Shown one piece after another: positions 1-11,419 of a stretch of 64,000 bases of DNA. The stretch is taken from NCBI GenBank assembly GCA_011799875.1, contig CM022298.1, positions 288,148,395 to 288,212,394 on the forward strand. Direction: 5' to 3'. The notes beneath the pieces were generated by a model. The model was given only the letters and a program-made list of their open reading frames with translations, did no database searches and was not told the origin of the DNA. The translations under genes were made by a program, and so were the position numbers. The first letter of the stretch is position 1. The number at the start of each line of letters is the position of its first letter. Source of the DNA: Thinopyrum elongatum (taxonomy: Eukaryota > Streptophyta > Magnoliopsida > Poales > Poaceae).

Positions 1-320
1 AGAAAGTCTAGATGATGTACTTTATCTGTTTAAGCACCTTTATCATCTGAGTGTTTCATGCATTAGCCTATGTGTCCTAATTATCTGCTTTGTCCGAAAT
101 ATTTCGTCTAAGAACCCATTAACCTGTTTGCTTTCTTTTAGTGGCTATTATCTTATGTATGTAACTAGTTCACTGTGCTGTCGTGCTTTGAATCTCCTTC
201 CTCCCAACATATTCCCCTTCTCAGTTGGACCCAGCAGGTCTCGTACACAGACATCTGGGACCAACCACCTATCCATTTGTATTTCTTTATTTTGTTCAAT
301 CTTTCGTCCTCTTCCTACAG
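1..320. other. Unassigned left edge
   Basis: No convincing gene or element boundary is visible. The short open frames have no recognisable domain. Because the adjoining GC-rich module (321-650) recurs inside the CACTA region at 9660-10860, this stretch is probably also CACTA interior, but that is inference. Confidence 0.4.
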
Positions 321-650
321 CGGCTGGCGGCGCTGCCGCGCACGCCTCGGTGACCCATCCTAGCCTATAGCGCTGGCCAGGCCATCCCTCTACTCCCACA
401 CATCGGCGGCGGCAGCTCCACCAGCCCACCCTGCACCCGAACAAGTCAACCCTCGTACTCCCCTCCGCCTGCGTCTTCCCCAGCTCCGGTTCGTTCGGTC
501 CGAGGTCTCGACGTCGTCCTCCGCCTTGGTGCTCTTGCCGCGGCGCCGCCGTCTGTCGTTCCCAACATGGTCAACAAAACAAGAGGAATCGGGAGACGAC
601 TATTTGTCGAGAGGCTGACAGTCCCGGGCCCACCAGGTCCATGGCCTAGG
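321..650 (+). repeat. GC-rich module, copy 1 of 3
   Basis: This segment shares order and wording with 9660-10040 and 10440-10860: a 'ggccatccct' block, a 'cttccccagctccgg' block, a 'cttggtgctct' block, then 'ggtcaac' and finally 'gaggctgacag' followed by 'cccacca'. It lies immediately left of the gypsy insertion at 673, so 1-672 and 8716-12699 were probably contiguous before that insertion. The module is non-coding as far as can be seen. Confidence 0.6.
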
Positions 651-672
651 TTTTGTTGTTTAACATGCGTAG

Positions 673-1682
673 TGATGAGGACATCAATACTGTTGTTACA
701 CCCACAACCCCTGCTACTATATATACGGGACCAATTACTAGAGCTCGCGCACGCCAATTGAATTACCAGGTACTTTCGTTTCTTGGTAACGATTCTAATT
801 GTCATGAGAATATGATGCTGCCTAAATTGGATACATTCCAATTGAATTACCAAGTACTTTTGTTTCTTGGTAATGATTCTAATTGTCATGAGAATATGAT
901 GCTGCCTAAATTGGATACATTTGTTTTGCTTACAAATGAAGGGCCTAGCTTGGATAAGAAAGATGAACTTTGGAGCAAGTTCAAGCATGGAGATGATGGC
1001 ATGCGCAAGGGGAACAAGAACGGAGTTACAAGTGATGATTTCAGGACTTTGAAGCCACCATAATGAGTGCATGAAGCCTTGGACGAAATATACAAGATGC
1101 CACTTCATAAATTTCGTCCAGAGGCTATTATAGGTGCTGCGTTACCTTTATTATTCAGCCAGGCCCATGTAATTTTGAAATACTTGAGTATAGGCTGTTT
1201 TTAGAGTCCGTATGTGTGGGGAAACAAGAGATAGGGTTGGTTTCGGACCCCTCCTTCAAGGGCCATGAAATCCCCCCCCCCCTCTTCCTCCATATATACA
1301 GCCCTTAGGGCACCGTTTAGACTTTGGGTTTTGTTTAGATTAAAAGTTTGCCATAGCTGCAACTTCGCCTACTTTGTTTGTGTTCTACGACCAGACCAAG
1401 ATGTCACAGAACCCCACCTTGATCAATAAAGCTTTCATCTTATATTCGCAATATCCAGATTGCAAATCTTAGTTTCTTGCTTGTTCTTCATTTGCTTGCA
1501 GGAAATAGACCCTCGTGGTCAGGTTGATCGTGCTCCGGCGTGGTCAATAACCTCTCGGAGTTGGTTTAGCGATTGCTAAGGCGTGACGTCCTCGCACGTT
1601 CATAGTCGGATTGTCAAAGTCTACTCCACCAAAAACGATAGCCACCATCTCATCAAAAGACGAGACACCTTTGCCTTTATCA
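673..1682 (+). repeat. 5' LTR of the gypsy element at 673-8715 (1010 bp)
   Basis: It starts TGATGAGGACATC and ends TTTATCA, matching 7791-8715. A TATA-like CATATATACA lies at 1291-1300 below a C-rich run, and AATAAA lies at about 1425-1430. It is 85 bp longer than the 3' LTR, mainly because of the 84-bp tandem duplication at 754-921. Confidence 0.93.
754..921 (+). repeat. 84-bp in-frame tandem duplication inside the 5' LTR
   Basis: Two adjacent 84-bp units (754-837 and 838-921) both start CCAATTGAATTACCA and differ at a few bases. The 3' LTR has one unit. Since 84 is 28 codons, the open frame through the LTR is kept (open to 1063, like the pol tail in the 3' LTR). Confidence 0.93.
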
Positions 1683-1684
1683 AG

Positions 1685-1697
1685 TGGTATCAGATTT
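1685..1697 (+). other. Primer-binding site, initiator Met-tRNA type
   Basis: TGGTATCAGATTT lies two bases after the 5' LTR. It matches the usual plant TGGTATCAGAGC primer site except at its 3' end, where the typical GC has become TT. Confidence 0.8.
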
Positions 1698-2966
1698 CCA
1701 GGTTGCTCGGTGAGATTTTACCCTTTTTCGTAGTTTAGATCGAGTCTGTTCTTCATACCTACAGTCCACGAAAAACCAAAAAAAAAATTAGGGTTAGTCA
1801 TCATATCCAAACCAGTCTGAGCCATTGCATAATCTTTTCTATATTTGCTTTGTTGAATTTGCGGTTGCATCATCGTGTCTAGTTGCTGGTCTTAGCATCT
1901 AGTCTTTTAGAGTTTCGAGTTCTGTTCACGGGTATTCACGTCGCCGCCGCACCATCATCATCCGCTGCTATATACCACCACCACACCAGATTCATCATCC
2001 GCTGCCATATACCACCACCACACCAGATACATCGCCGCTGCCATATACCACCATATATCCCCCACCAACCCGAGTTCATATATACCATGCCACCAATCCG
2101 AGCCCACATACACCACTGCCTGTCCATAACCAATCCGAGTCCACATATACCAGCGCTGCCATATTTTACCATCATATATCACCACCAATCCGAGTTCTTT
2201 TCATATTAGGTTTGTTTTCGAGATCCATCTATTTTCCGATTTGTGTTTCCTTGCCTGAGTAGGGTTCGGAGGAAAAAAAAAGTCTGGAGACCCCCGGGCA
2301 GTTTTTAGGCCAAAATTTCGGCAGTCAGAAATATTTTTTCCCAATCCTATTTTTAGGTCCCAAGGAACGTTTTGAGACACTCGCCATCATAGTGATTTTT
2401 TGTCGCACTTTTTCGTCGTCGCTGCCCTGATTTTCGGAAAAAAATAGTCAAAAAAATTCATGCCTATCCTGTTGTTTTGACTTGGGAAGAGTTTTGAGAC
2501 ACTCGCCATTATAGTGATTTTTCGCAAAAAAAAGGAGCTCAAAAAAAAGAGAGCAAAAAAAAATTTCCAGAGTGTGCTTTTCCCTTGTTTCCGTCCAGCG
2601 CTGTGATTTTGTTAGTGTTCTAGGCTCGCGTCTCTAGTACGGTCTAGCCTAGGACCAGCACAGTACCGTTGTTGAGCGTTTATTCAACGTTGCATCTCTG
2701 AATTGATTATTGCTAACCCTTTTTGCTACCATATCATAAGCCTTCCCAGCTCCACATACATCTACATCATGCGTTTGACACCACCTGGCAATCGCTCTGT
2801 CCAAGCTTTGAGAGTTTTGACTACAAAGGTTGCCGATCACCACCTGCTGCTGGGTAAGAACTGGTAAGAATTTGAGATTTGCTTGACAGATTTGTGACAC
2901 CACACCACCACCACTTTCTAGTAGTCTGTAGGATCATATTCTTGTGTGTTTCTATTGCTGTTAACC
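1698..2966 (+). other. Untranslated leader of the 673-8715 element
   Basis: There is no credible gene here. The leader holds short direct repeats: CCATATACCACC-type units at about 1965-2060, and a pair of 'gagacactcgccat' blocks near 2373 and 2493 about 120 bp apart, each followed by 'atagtgattttt'. Long leaders are usual in this kind of element; packaging or dimerisation signals would lie here but cannot be identified by eye. Confidence 0.6.
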
Positions 2967-4287
2967 ATGGCAGGATCACAAGCCGACGAGATTGACTGGG
3001 AGAACATGACGAACAAGGAGTTGCATGATAAATTTCAGCAAATGATGAGTGGCCAGGTGGGAGATGTGCTAAACAGATTTGAAGAGGCCATGGAGAAGAT
3101 AGATGGCATGGAGAAGTCGTTCGAGACAAAGCTAGATAACAAGTTTAATGAATTGCTCACGCGTCTTCCCCAACCACCACCGGCTGCACCTATTGCACCT
3201 CTGCAACGACAACAACAACAACGCCCCCTTCCGAATCAGTTCGGACGAGCGAAGCGTGTTCCTCTTGAGGATGGCCAAACTTCTAGTGCTGCTGTGCCTA
3301 CTGTTGGTGCTTCTTTGGCTCCTGCTCCTGCTGCTGCTGGTGCCGAGGAGAAGGACGATTACGCGGGCGATTATGAGGATGAGGTTGATCAAAATCAGAA
3401 CTACGTGCAACCACCAGCACCAGGTCGTCCACATGCAAATAATCGCAATGGTAGGCCTGCACCACAACCTCAGGTACGAGATCATGACCATCTTCCTAAA
3501 TTAAAATTGAATATTCCACCATTCAAGGGTAGATATGTTCCTGATATATATCTTGGGAGTTAGAAACTGAACAATGTTTTACATGTTTACAATATCCCGA
3601 GGAATGACGTGTTGCTACTGCTGTTTGTGCTTTCACTAGTTTTGCATGTGTTTGGTGGTCTGAACATTGTAGATTATATCCTATTCCAGCTACATGGGCT
3701 GCTTTGAAAACTACTATGCGTACTCGTAGGGTTCCACCATATTATCAACGTGAATTACTTCAAAAATTGCAGCGTTTAAGACAAGGAAAAAATTCTGTAG
3801 AAGAATATTATCAGGAATTACAAACTGGCATGATTAGATGTGGTATTGTTGAGGAGAATGAAGCTATGCTTGCATGTTTTATGGGTGGTTTAAATAAAGA
3901 GATTCAGACCATTTTAGAGTATAAGGAGTATAACAATATCACTCGTTTATTCCATCTTGCTTGCAAAGCTGAACGTGAAGTGCAGGATCGACAGGCATTG
4001 GTGCGGACTAACTTTTCTGCAGGTCGAACTTCATCATGGACACCGCGTGCATCCTCTACTTCCACATGTTCTGCTACACCGGCACCTCCGTCAGCTGCCA
4101 CCTCCAGCCGTGATACAAGAAAGCAGGCACAACCACCACTATCTGCGAAGAGCACACCTTCCGGGCCTGCACAGAGCTCTTCTTCATCCATGGCATCAAC
4201 AGGGCAAACACATGATATTATTTGTCGCCGTTGCAAGGGTGGAGGTCATTATGCTAGAGAATGCCCATCTAAGCGTGTTATGATTGC
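2967..4287 (+). pseudogene. gag of the 673-8715 element, broken
   Basis: Gag would form the particle shell and bind element RNA. The ATG at 2967 (context aaccATGGc) starts a frame with an acidic, proline- and glutamine-rich N-terminal part that ends at a stop near 3561. Gag homology continues in another frame from about 3565 (frame of 3704-6130), interrupted by TGA at 3605-3607, so there is an indel near 3555-3563 plus one nonsense codon. The retrotransposon-gag core follows at about 3700-3990. A CCHC zinc knuckle (C-x2-C-x4-H-x4-C, CRRCKGGGHYAREC) lies at about 4224-4275. Protease follows in the same frame. The TGA could be a C-to-T change in a CGA codon. Confidence 0.88.
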
Positions 4288-7200
4288 TACTGAGGATGGT
4301 GGGTACGAGTTCACTAGTGACTATGATGAGGAGACTTTGGCTCTAATTACACATGAAGAACATGGTGGAGATGATTCTGAACATGAGACACAATACATGG
4401 CTCATGAAGACGCTGACAGGTATGAATGTTTAGTTGCTCAATGTGTTTTGAGTGTGCAGGTCACACAAGCTGAGCAAAATCAGAGGCATAATTTGTTCCA
4501 CACAAAGGGAGTTGTGAAGGAACGTTCTGTTCGCGTCATCATAGATGGAGGGAGCTGCAACAACTTGGCTAGCATGGAGATGGTGGAGAAGCTATCTCTC
4601 ACCACAAGACCACATCCACATCCACATCCTTACTACATCCAATGGTTCAACAACAGCGGCAAGGTTAAGGTAACATGTACTATTCGTGTGCATTTTAGTA
4701 TCGCTACATATGCTGATTATGTTGATTGTGATGTGGTACCCATGCAAGCATGTTCCTTATTACTTGGTAGACCATGGCAATTCGATAAAAATTATGTACA
4801 CCATGGTAGAAACAATCATTATAATCTTGTTCATAAGGATAAACATATTACTTTGCTTCCTATGACTCCTGATTCTATTGTGAAAGATGATATTAATCGA
4901 GCTAATAAAGCAAAACAGGAGCAAAATAAGAGTGAAAATCAGATTGTGGCAAAAGAATTTGAGCAACAAATGAATCCTAATAACAAACCATCATCTCATG
5001 TTGCTTCTGAAATTAAATTGAAAAGTGGATGTTTACTTGCCACCAAATCTGATATTGATGATCTAGATTTCAGCAAATCTGTTTGCTATGCTTTTGTGTG
5101 CAAAGAGGCATTATTTTCATTCGAGGACGTGCCTTCCTCTTTGCCTCCTACTGTCACTAACATTTTGCAGGAGTTCGCTGACGTCTTTCCACAAGACGTG
5201 CCATCGGGATTGCCACCTATTCGAGGGATTGAGCATCAGATTGACTTAATTCCTGGTGCTTCGCTGCCAAACTGTGCGCCATACCGTACCAATCCAGAGG
5301 AGACGAAGGAGATTATGCGTCAAGTACAGGAGCTACTTGACAAAGGTTATATACGCGAATCTCTTAGTCCTTGTGTTGTTCCTATTATACTCGTGCCAAA
5401 AAAGGATGGTACATCGCGTATGTGTGTTGATTATAGAGGCATTAATAATATAACTATTCGTTATCATCATCCTATTCCTAGGCTAGATGATATGCTTGAT
5501 GAATTAAGTGGCTCTACAATATTCTCCAAAGTTGATTTGCGTAGTGGATACCATCAAATTCGTATGAAATTGGGAGATGAATGGAAAACGGCATTTAAAA
5601 CTAAGTTTGGTTTATATGAGTGGTTAGTCATGCCTTTTGGGTTAACTAATGCACCTAGTACTTTCATGAGATTAATGAATGAGGTTTTACGTGTTTTCAT
5701 TGGACGATTTGTGGTTGTCTATTTTGATGATATATTGATTTATAGCAAATCTTTGGAAGAACATTTGGAACATTTACGTGCTATTTTTATTGCTCTACGT
5801 GATGCACGTTTGTTTGGTAACCTTGGGAAGTGCACCTTTTGCACCGACCGAGTATCTTTTCTTGGCTATGTTGTTACTCCACAGGGAATTGAAGTTGATA
5901 AAGCCAAGATTGAAGCTATTGAGAGTTGGCCGCAGCCCAAAACGGTCACACAAGTGCGGAGTTTCCTTGGCCTCGCTGGTTTCTATAGGCGTTTTGTGAG
6001 AGATTTCAACACCATTGTTGCACCTCTCAACGAGCTTACAAAGAAGGATGTGCCTTTTGTTTGGGGTACCGCACAGGAAGAAGCCTTCACGGTGTTGAAT
6101 GATAAGTTGACACATGCACCTTTACTCTAACTTCCATATTTTAATAAGACTTTTGAGCTTGAATGTGATGCTAGTGGAATTGGATTAGGAGGTGTGTTAT
6201 TACAAGATGGCAAACCTATTGCATACTTTTCTGAAAAATTGAGTGGGCTAGTCTGAATTATTCTACTTATGATAAAGAATTATATGCTCTTGTTTGGACT
6301 TTAGAGACATGGCAACATTATTTATGGCCCAAAGAATTTGTTATACATTCTGATCATGAATCTTTGAAACATATTAAAAGTCAAGCTAAACTAAATCGTA
6401 GACATGCTAAAGGGGTTGAATTCATTGAGACTTTTCCTTATGTCATTAAACACAAGAAGGGTAAAGAAAATGTTATTGCTGATGCATTGTCTCGTCGCTA
6501 TACTATGCGTTCACAACTTGACTTCAAAATATTTGGCTTGGAGACCATCAAAGATCAATATGTGCATGATGCTGATTTTAAAGATGTAATGCAGAATTGT
6601 AAAGAAGGAAGAACATGGAACAAGTTTGTCATTAATGATGGATTTGTGTTCCGTGCTAACAAGCTATGTATTCCAGCTAGCTCCGTTCGTCTTTTGTTGT
6701 TGCAGGAGGCGCATGGAGGAGGATTAATGGGACACTTTGGCGTGAAGAAGACGAAGGACGTACTTGCTACACATTTCTTTTGGCCAAAGATGAGACGGGA
6801 TGTTGAGCGTTTTGTTGCTCGCTGCACTACATGTCAAAAAGCTAAGTCACGACTCAATCCTCATGGTTTATATATGCCTTTGCCTGTACCTAGTGTTCCT
6901 TGGGAGGATATATCTATGGACTTTGTTTTAGGTTTACCTCGAACAAAGAAGGGGAGAGATAGCATATTTGTTGTCGTGGATAGATTCTCGAAAATGGCAC
7001 ACTTTATACCATGTCATACAAGCGATGATGTTGTTAATGTTGCTGATTTGTTCTTTCGAGAAATTATTCGCTTGCATGGTGTGCCAAATACTATTGTTTC
7101 AGATCGTGATACTAAATTTCTTAGCCACTTTGGGAGATGTTTATGGGCTACGTTGGGGACTAAACTGCTTTTTAGTACTACTTGTCACCCCCAAACTGAT

Positions 7201-8097
7201 GGACAAACTGAAGGAGTCAATAGAACATTGTCTACTATGCTTAGGGCTGTTTTGAAGAATAACAAGAAAATGTGGGAAGAATGCTTACCTCATATTGAAT
7301 TTGCTTATAATCATTCGCTGCATTCTACTACTAAGATGTGCCCTTTTGAAATTGTGTATGGTTTCCTACCTCGTGCACCTATTGATTTGTTGCCTCTTCC
7401 ATCTTCGGAGAATGTTAATTTTGATGTTAAGCAACGTGCTGAATTGGTCCTAAAAATGCATGAGTTAACTAAGGAGAACATTGAGCGTATGAATGCTAAA
7501 TATAAACTTGCTGGAGATAAGGGTAGAAAACATGTTGTGTTTGCATCCGGAGATCTTGTTTGGTTACATTTGCGTAAGGATAGATTTCCTGATTTGCGAA
7601 AATCAAAGCTAATGCCGCGTGTTGATGGTCCTTTTAAGGTGTTAGAGAAAATAAATGATAATGCATATAAACTTGAGCTGCCTGCAGATTTTGGGGTTAG
7701 TCCCACTTTTAACATTGCAGATTTGAAGCCTTATTTGGGTGAGGAAGATGAGCTTCCGTCGAGGACGACTTCATTTCAAGAAGGGGAGGATGATGAGAAC
7801 ATCAATACCATTGTTACACCCACAACCCCTGCTGCTATATATACGGGACCAATTACTAGAGCTCGCGCACGCCAATTGAATTACCATGTACTTTCGTTTC
7901 TTGGTAACGATTCTAATTGTCATGAGAATATGATGCTGCCTAAATTGGATACATTTGTTTTGCTTACAAATGAAGGGCCTAGCTTGGACAAGAAATATGA
8001 ACTTTGGAGCAAGTTCAAGCATGGAGATGATGGCATGCGCAAGGGGAATAAGAACGGAGTTACAAGTGATGATTTCAGGACTTTGAAGCCACCATAA
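4288..8097 (+). pseudogene. pol (protease-RT-RNase H-integrase), broken, ending inside the 3' LTR
   Basis: Domain order is gypsy. The protease active-site motif IIDGGS lies near 4540-4560. RT has its YFDD box at 5720-5731. RNase H starts near 6150 (ECDASG). The integrase has a His-His-Cys-Cys finger at about 6710-6850, a DDE core with its first Asp in SMDFVLGLP, the second in SDRDTKF and the Glu in [10 protein letters not shown], and a GPF module near 7630. Breaks are TAA at 6128-6130 in the RT-RNase H linker and a one-base loss near 6245-6250 that moves the frame. The last 307 bases, ending at the stop at 8095-8097, are encoded by the 3' LTR and carry the basic motif [12 protein letters not shown]. 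Such LTR-encoded integrase tails are known for CRM-lineage elements. The tail sequence suits that group, but the assignment is inference. Confidence 0.9.
7779..7790 (+). other. Polypurine tract of the 673-8715 element
   Basis: AGAAGGGGAGGA abuts the TG start of the 3' LTR, the position expected for the plus-strand primer. The tract is also read as codons of pol. Confidence 0.85.
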
Positions 8098-8715
8098 TGA
8101 GTGCATGAAGCCTTGGACGAAATATACAAGATGCCACTTCATAAATTTCGTCCAGAGGCTATTATAGGTGCTGCATCACCTTTATTATTGGGCCAGGCCC
8201 ATGTAATTTCGAAACACTTGAGTATAGGCTGTTTTTAGAGTCCGTATGTGTGGGGAAACAAGAGATAGGGTTGGTTTCGGACCCCTCCTTTAAGGGCCAC
8301 GAAATCCCCCCCCCCCCTTCCTCCATATATACAGCCCTTAGGGCACCGTTTAGACTTTGGGTTTTGTTTAGATTAAAAGTTTGCCATAGCTGCAACTTCG
8401 CGTACTTCGTTTGTGTTCAACGACCAGACCAAGATGTCACAGAACCCCACCTTGATCAATAAAGCTTTCATCTTATATTCGCAATATCCAGATTGCAAAT
8501 CTTAGTTTCTTGCTTGTTCTTCATTTGCTTGCAGGAAATAGACCCTCGTGGTCAGGTTGATCGTGCTCCAGCGTGGTCAATAACCTCTCAGAGTTGGTTT
8601 AGCGATTGCTAAGGTGCGACATCCTCGCACGTTCATAGTCAGATCATCAAAGTCTACTCCACCAAAAATGATAGCCACCATCTCATCGAAAGACGGGACA
8701 CCTTTGCCTCTATCA
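7791..8715 (+). repeat. 3' LTR of the 673-8715 element (925 bp)
   Basis: Bounded by TGATGAGAACATC and CTCTATCA. It includes the last pol codons (to 8097), a TATA-like CATATATACAG at about 8324-8334 and AATAAA near 8458-8463. It is followed by CGCAG, the diverged target duplicate. Confidence 0.93.
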
Positions 8716-9640
8716 CGCAGCCCACGACATGCAGACATAGTTGATCCAGATGGTTTCAACTTTTTTTTGGGGTCCAGCAGGTATCAAGCGGCCTCTGGGC
8801 CTCCCAGCCTAGCTTGTCTATAACATCAGCAGCCCAAGTTATGTTTGTTTTTTCAAGACGACGCACAGCTCAGTTCTATTTTTCTATAAGAATGCAAAAC
8901 TGAACCTATGTTTTCCCTTCTATAATAGTATATATATTATTTATATTTATATTTATATCTTATTTTATTCCATATATATAATATAAACAACATAAGGTTC
9001 CGTTAAACCTGTCGTTCGTCCAACCATTGTATAGACCTTCCCACTTCCTTTATTTTTTGTTTTTATTAATCCTATATCTGAATTTTCTCCCACTTTCTTT
9101 TTTGATGTAATCTGAGTTTTCTCCCAGTACTTTTCCCTAGAACCAACTCAACTGTCCCACGTCTAGCCTAAAAAATAATAATACCCTACGTCCTATTAAC
9201 TCATCAAATTAAAATGATATTTTATATTGTAAATACAAGTTCTTGCAAAATAATAATGATAATTGTTTATATATAACTTGGCAAGTTAACTCCTGGTGAT
9301 TGCGTACATAAGCTTGCAAAGATTTTACTGACCAATGCAGTAATAGACGTGCAATCATGTGTTTATGTTTTTATAACATTTCTCCGTCCAGCCCAACATG
9401 ATATTTTCACCCAGCCCAGCAAGTCCACGAATTTCGAGAAAAATGCAAATGGGCTTTAAATTCTAAGATGATATATAAACGGGCTGCACAGACGCTACAT
9501 CATTGTTTCACCTAGCCCACCACATGGACTAAAAAAAACTAAATGGACTAGGCTGACATGTGGGCCAGTAGGTCGAAGCCTAAGCACTTTCGCAAAAAAT
9601 AAAAATACAAAGGTCGAAGCCTAAGCAAGGTGTTGGATTT
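8716..9640. other. Gene-free AT-rich stretch, probably CACTA interior
   Basis: No coding signal or element end was recognised. A TATATATT-rich tract lies near 8928-8990. A short direct repeat 'aggtcgaagcctaagca' occurs twice near 9571 and 9612. By continuity with 321-650 and 9660-12699 it probably belongs to the CACTA element, but nothing in it proves this. Confidence 0.4.
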
Positions 9641-9659
9641 ACATCCAACGGCCGGCATT

Positions 9660-10040
9660 CTTCTTCAATTTCTCGTCTTCTTCCCCCAGCGCTGCCGGGA
9701 CTGCCTGCTCCAGCCTCCGGCGTCCAGCGGCACTATTTTGCGCGCCTCACAGTGAAACGCTACCCCACCGACGGCCAGGCCATCCCTCCACTCCTCCGCA
9801 CCTCCTGTTATTCTCTGCCGAGTGTAGGCCCACCCCACACCCGAACCAGTCAAGTTTCCCACTCCTGTCCATCTGCGACTCCACTGCCGCGTCTTCCCCA
9901 TCTCCGGGGCGTTCCAGTCTGGGGCCTCGCCGTTGTCCACCGGCCTTGGTCCGCTCTGCACGGTGTGGTCAACGTGGTCAACAAACGAGAGTCATTGGAA
10001 GATGACTGTACGTGGAGAGGCTGACAGTGGGGACGCACCA
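9660..10040 (+). repeat. GC-rich module, copy 2 of 3
   Basis: Diverged copy of the module at 321-650 and 10440-10860, with the same landmark words in the same order, ending in 'ggagaggctgacag'. Open frames in it do not agree between copies, so it is not read as coding. Confidence 0.6.
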
Positions 10041-10089
10041 CGCCCATGGACACATGCATGCAACTGCATCCTTTTTACCCTGAAAAATA

Positions 10090-11145
10090 ATGTTTTCTCC
10101 CCCTGACAACTGGGACCCACCAACTACATCTTCGCATGCAAGGAAGTGCGTCCTTATTATGGGCAAAAAAGTGATCCTTCCCCCTGACAGCTGGGACCCA
10201 CCGGAAGGGCCTCTGTATTTCGTGAAAAAAACATTCCCCCGCTGACAGCTCGGACCCACCAGCTATATCTTCGCACGCAAGGAAGTGCCTCCTTATTACG
10301 CACAAAAAAATGAATACCCACGCTGCTAGGTGGGACCCACCATATTTGAAGGCTGACTTGTGGGCCTACTAAGTTGACGCAGATGGAGGACTTTGTCAAC
10401 TTAGTCAATATGAACGATTCTAGCTCCAGCGACCGTACGATGTCCATCCAACGCCCGTAGTGCTTCTTAAACCTCTGGTCTTCTTGCTCCAGCCGCCCAA
10501 ACCAGCGTCGGTCGTGCCACCTGCTCCCGCCTCCCGTGGCCGGCTCTGCTGCCGCGCAGGCCTCACCGCCCCACCCTACTCCCATCGCTGGCCTGGCCAT
10601 CCCTGTACTCACCCAGACCTGTTGTTATTCTCCAGCAACGACAGCCTCACACTGCAGCCCAACCAGTAAACCCTCGTACGCCCCTCCACGTGGGAAACAA
10701 CTGCCGAGTCTTCCCCGGCTCCGGGTCATTCCCTTCCTAGGCCTCTCCGTCGTCCACCACCTTGGTGCTCTCGGCGCGGCGTGGTCAACGTGGTCAAGGA
10801 ACGACTTACATCGGAAGAGGACTATACTTGGAAAGGCTGACAGCTGGGTCCACGGCCGCAGCAAGGAAGTGCCTCCTTATTACGCGCAAAGTAATGATTC
10901 CTCCACCTGACAGCAGGGACCTACCAGAAGGGCCTCTATATTTTGGCTTAGCTGTATTTTGCGAAAAAATGTTTTCCCCCCTGGCAGCTAGGACCCACCA
11001 GCTATATCTTCGGACGCAAGGAAAGTGCCTCCATATTAGGCGCGAAAAAAATGAATCCTCCCCCTGACAGCTCGGACCCACCATCAATAACTTCACACGC
11101 AAGGAAGTGCCTCCTTATCCTCCCTGACAGCCGGGACCCACCTGG
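10090..11145 (+). repeat. Dispersed TGACAGCTGGGACCCACC units
   Basis: About ten units start with variants of TGACAGCTGGGACCCACC (for example near 10104, 10186, 10244, 10838, 10905, 10982, 11066 and 11125). Many continue with 'atcttcgcacgcaaggaa' and 'gtgcctccttatta'. GC-rich module copy 3 lies within the series. The arrangement suits a CACTA subterminal region. Confidence 0.7.
10440..10860 (+). repeat. GC-rich module, copy 3 of 3
   Basis: Third diverged copy of the module. It keeps 'ggccatccctgtactc', 'cttccccggctccggg', 'ccttggtgctct', 'gtggtcaacgtggtcaa' and 'aaggctgacagctgggtcca', the same order as copies 1 and 2. Confidence 0.6.
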
Positions 11146-11419
11146 TCGAAGCGTATGTAGCGTTGTCGTGAACGTGTATGTACATACTGTTCGATCGGTC
11201 TCTCTGCAATGATGAACCGTGGCCGAGCAAGCAGCGGCACGTGTAGTAGTAGAGCCCCCGACATAGTAGTTCAGGTAGTCCCTTCTAAACCGTGTACACG
11301 TACGTACAACCACATGCCAAAAAATACGGCCACGTACGTACATACAGGCAGGGTCTCGAACGCGTACTCGCGCATACGTACGGCCAGGGCTCATGTACAT
11401 GGAGAGACAACGGACGGCA

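Larger units (their letters stand above)
673..8715 (+). mobile_element. Complete Ty3/gypsy element (CRM-like), 8043 bp
   Basis: The element has two TG...CA LTRs (673-1682 and 7791-8715), an initiator-Met-type primer site just inside the 5' LTR and a purine-rich tract just before the 3' LTR. In between are gag, protease, RT, RNase H and integrase in gypsy order. The flanking 5-mers are CGTAG (668-672) and CGCAG (8716-8720), a target duplication with one later change. The pol frame runs on into the 3' LTR and ends in a [16 protein letters not shown] tail, an arrangement known from the CRM (centromeric) lineage. The LTRs differ by roughly 3 percent by eye plus an 84-bp duplication. The coding frame is broken in gag and twice in pol, so the copy is dead. 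Confidence 0.93.

Noticed and set aside
2649..3129. Minus-strand ORFs near the gag start of the 673-8715 element
   Set aside because: Opposite the leader and gag start; no domain, no conservation seen.
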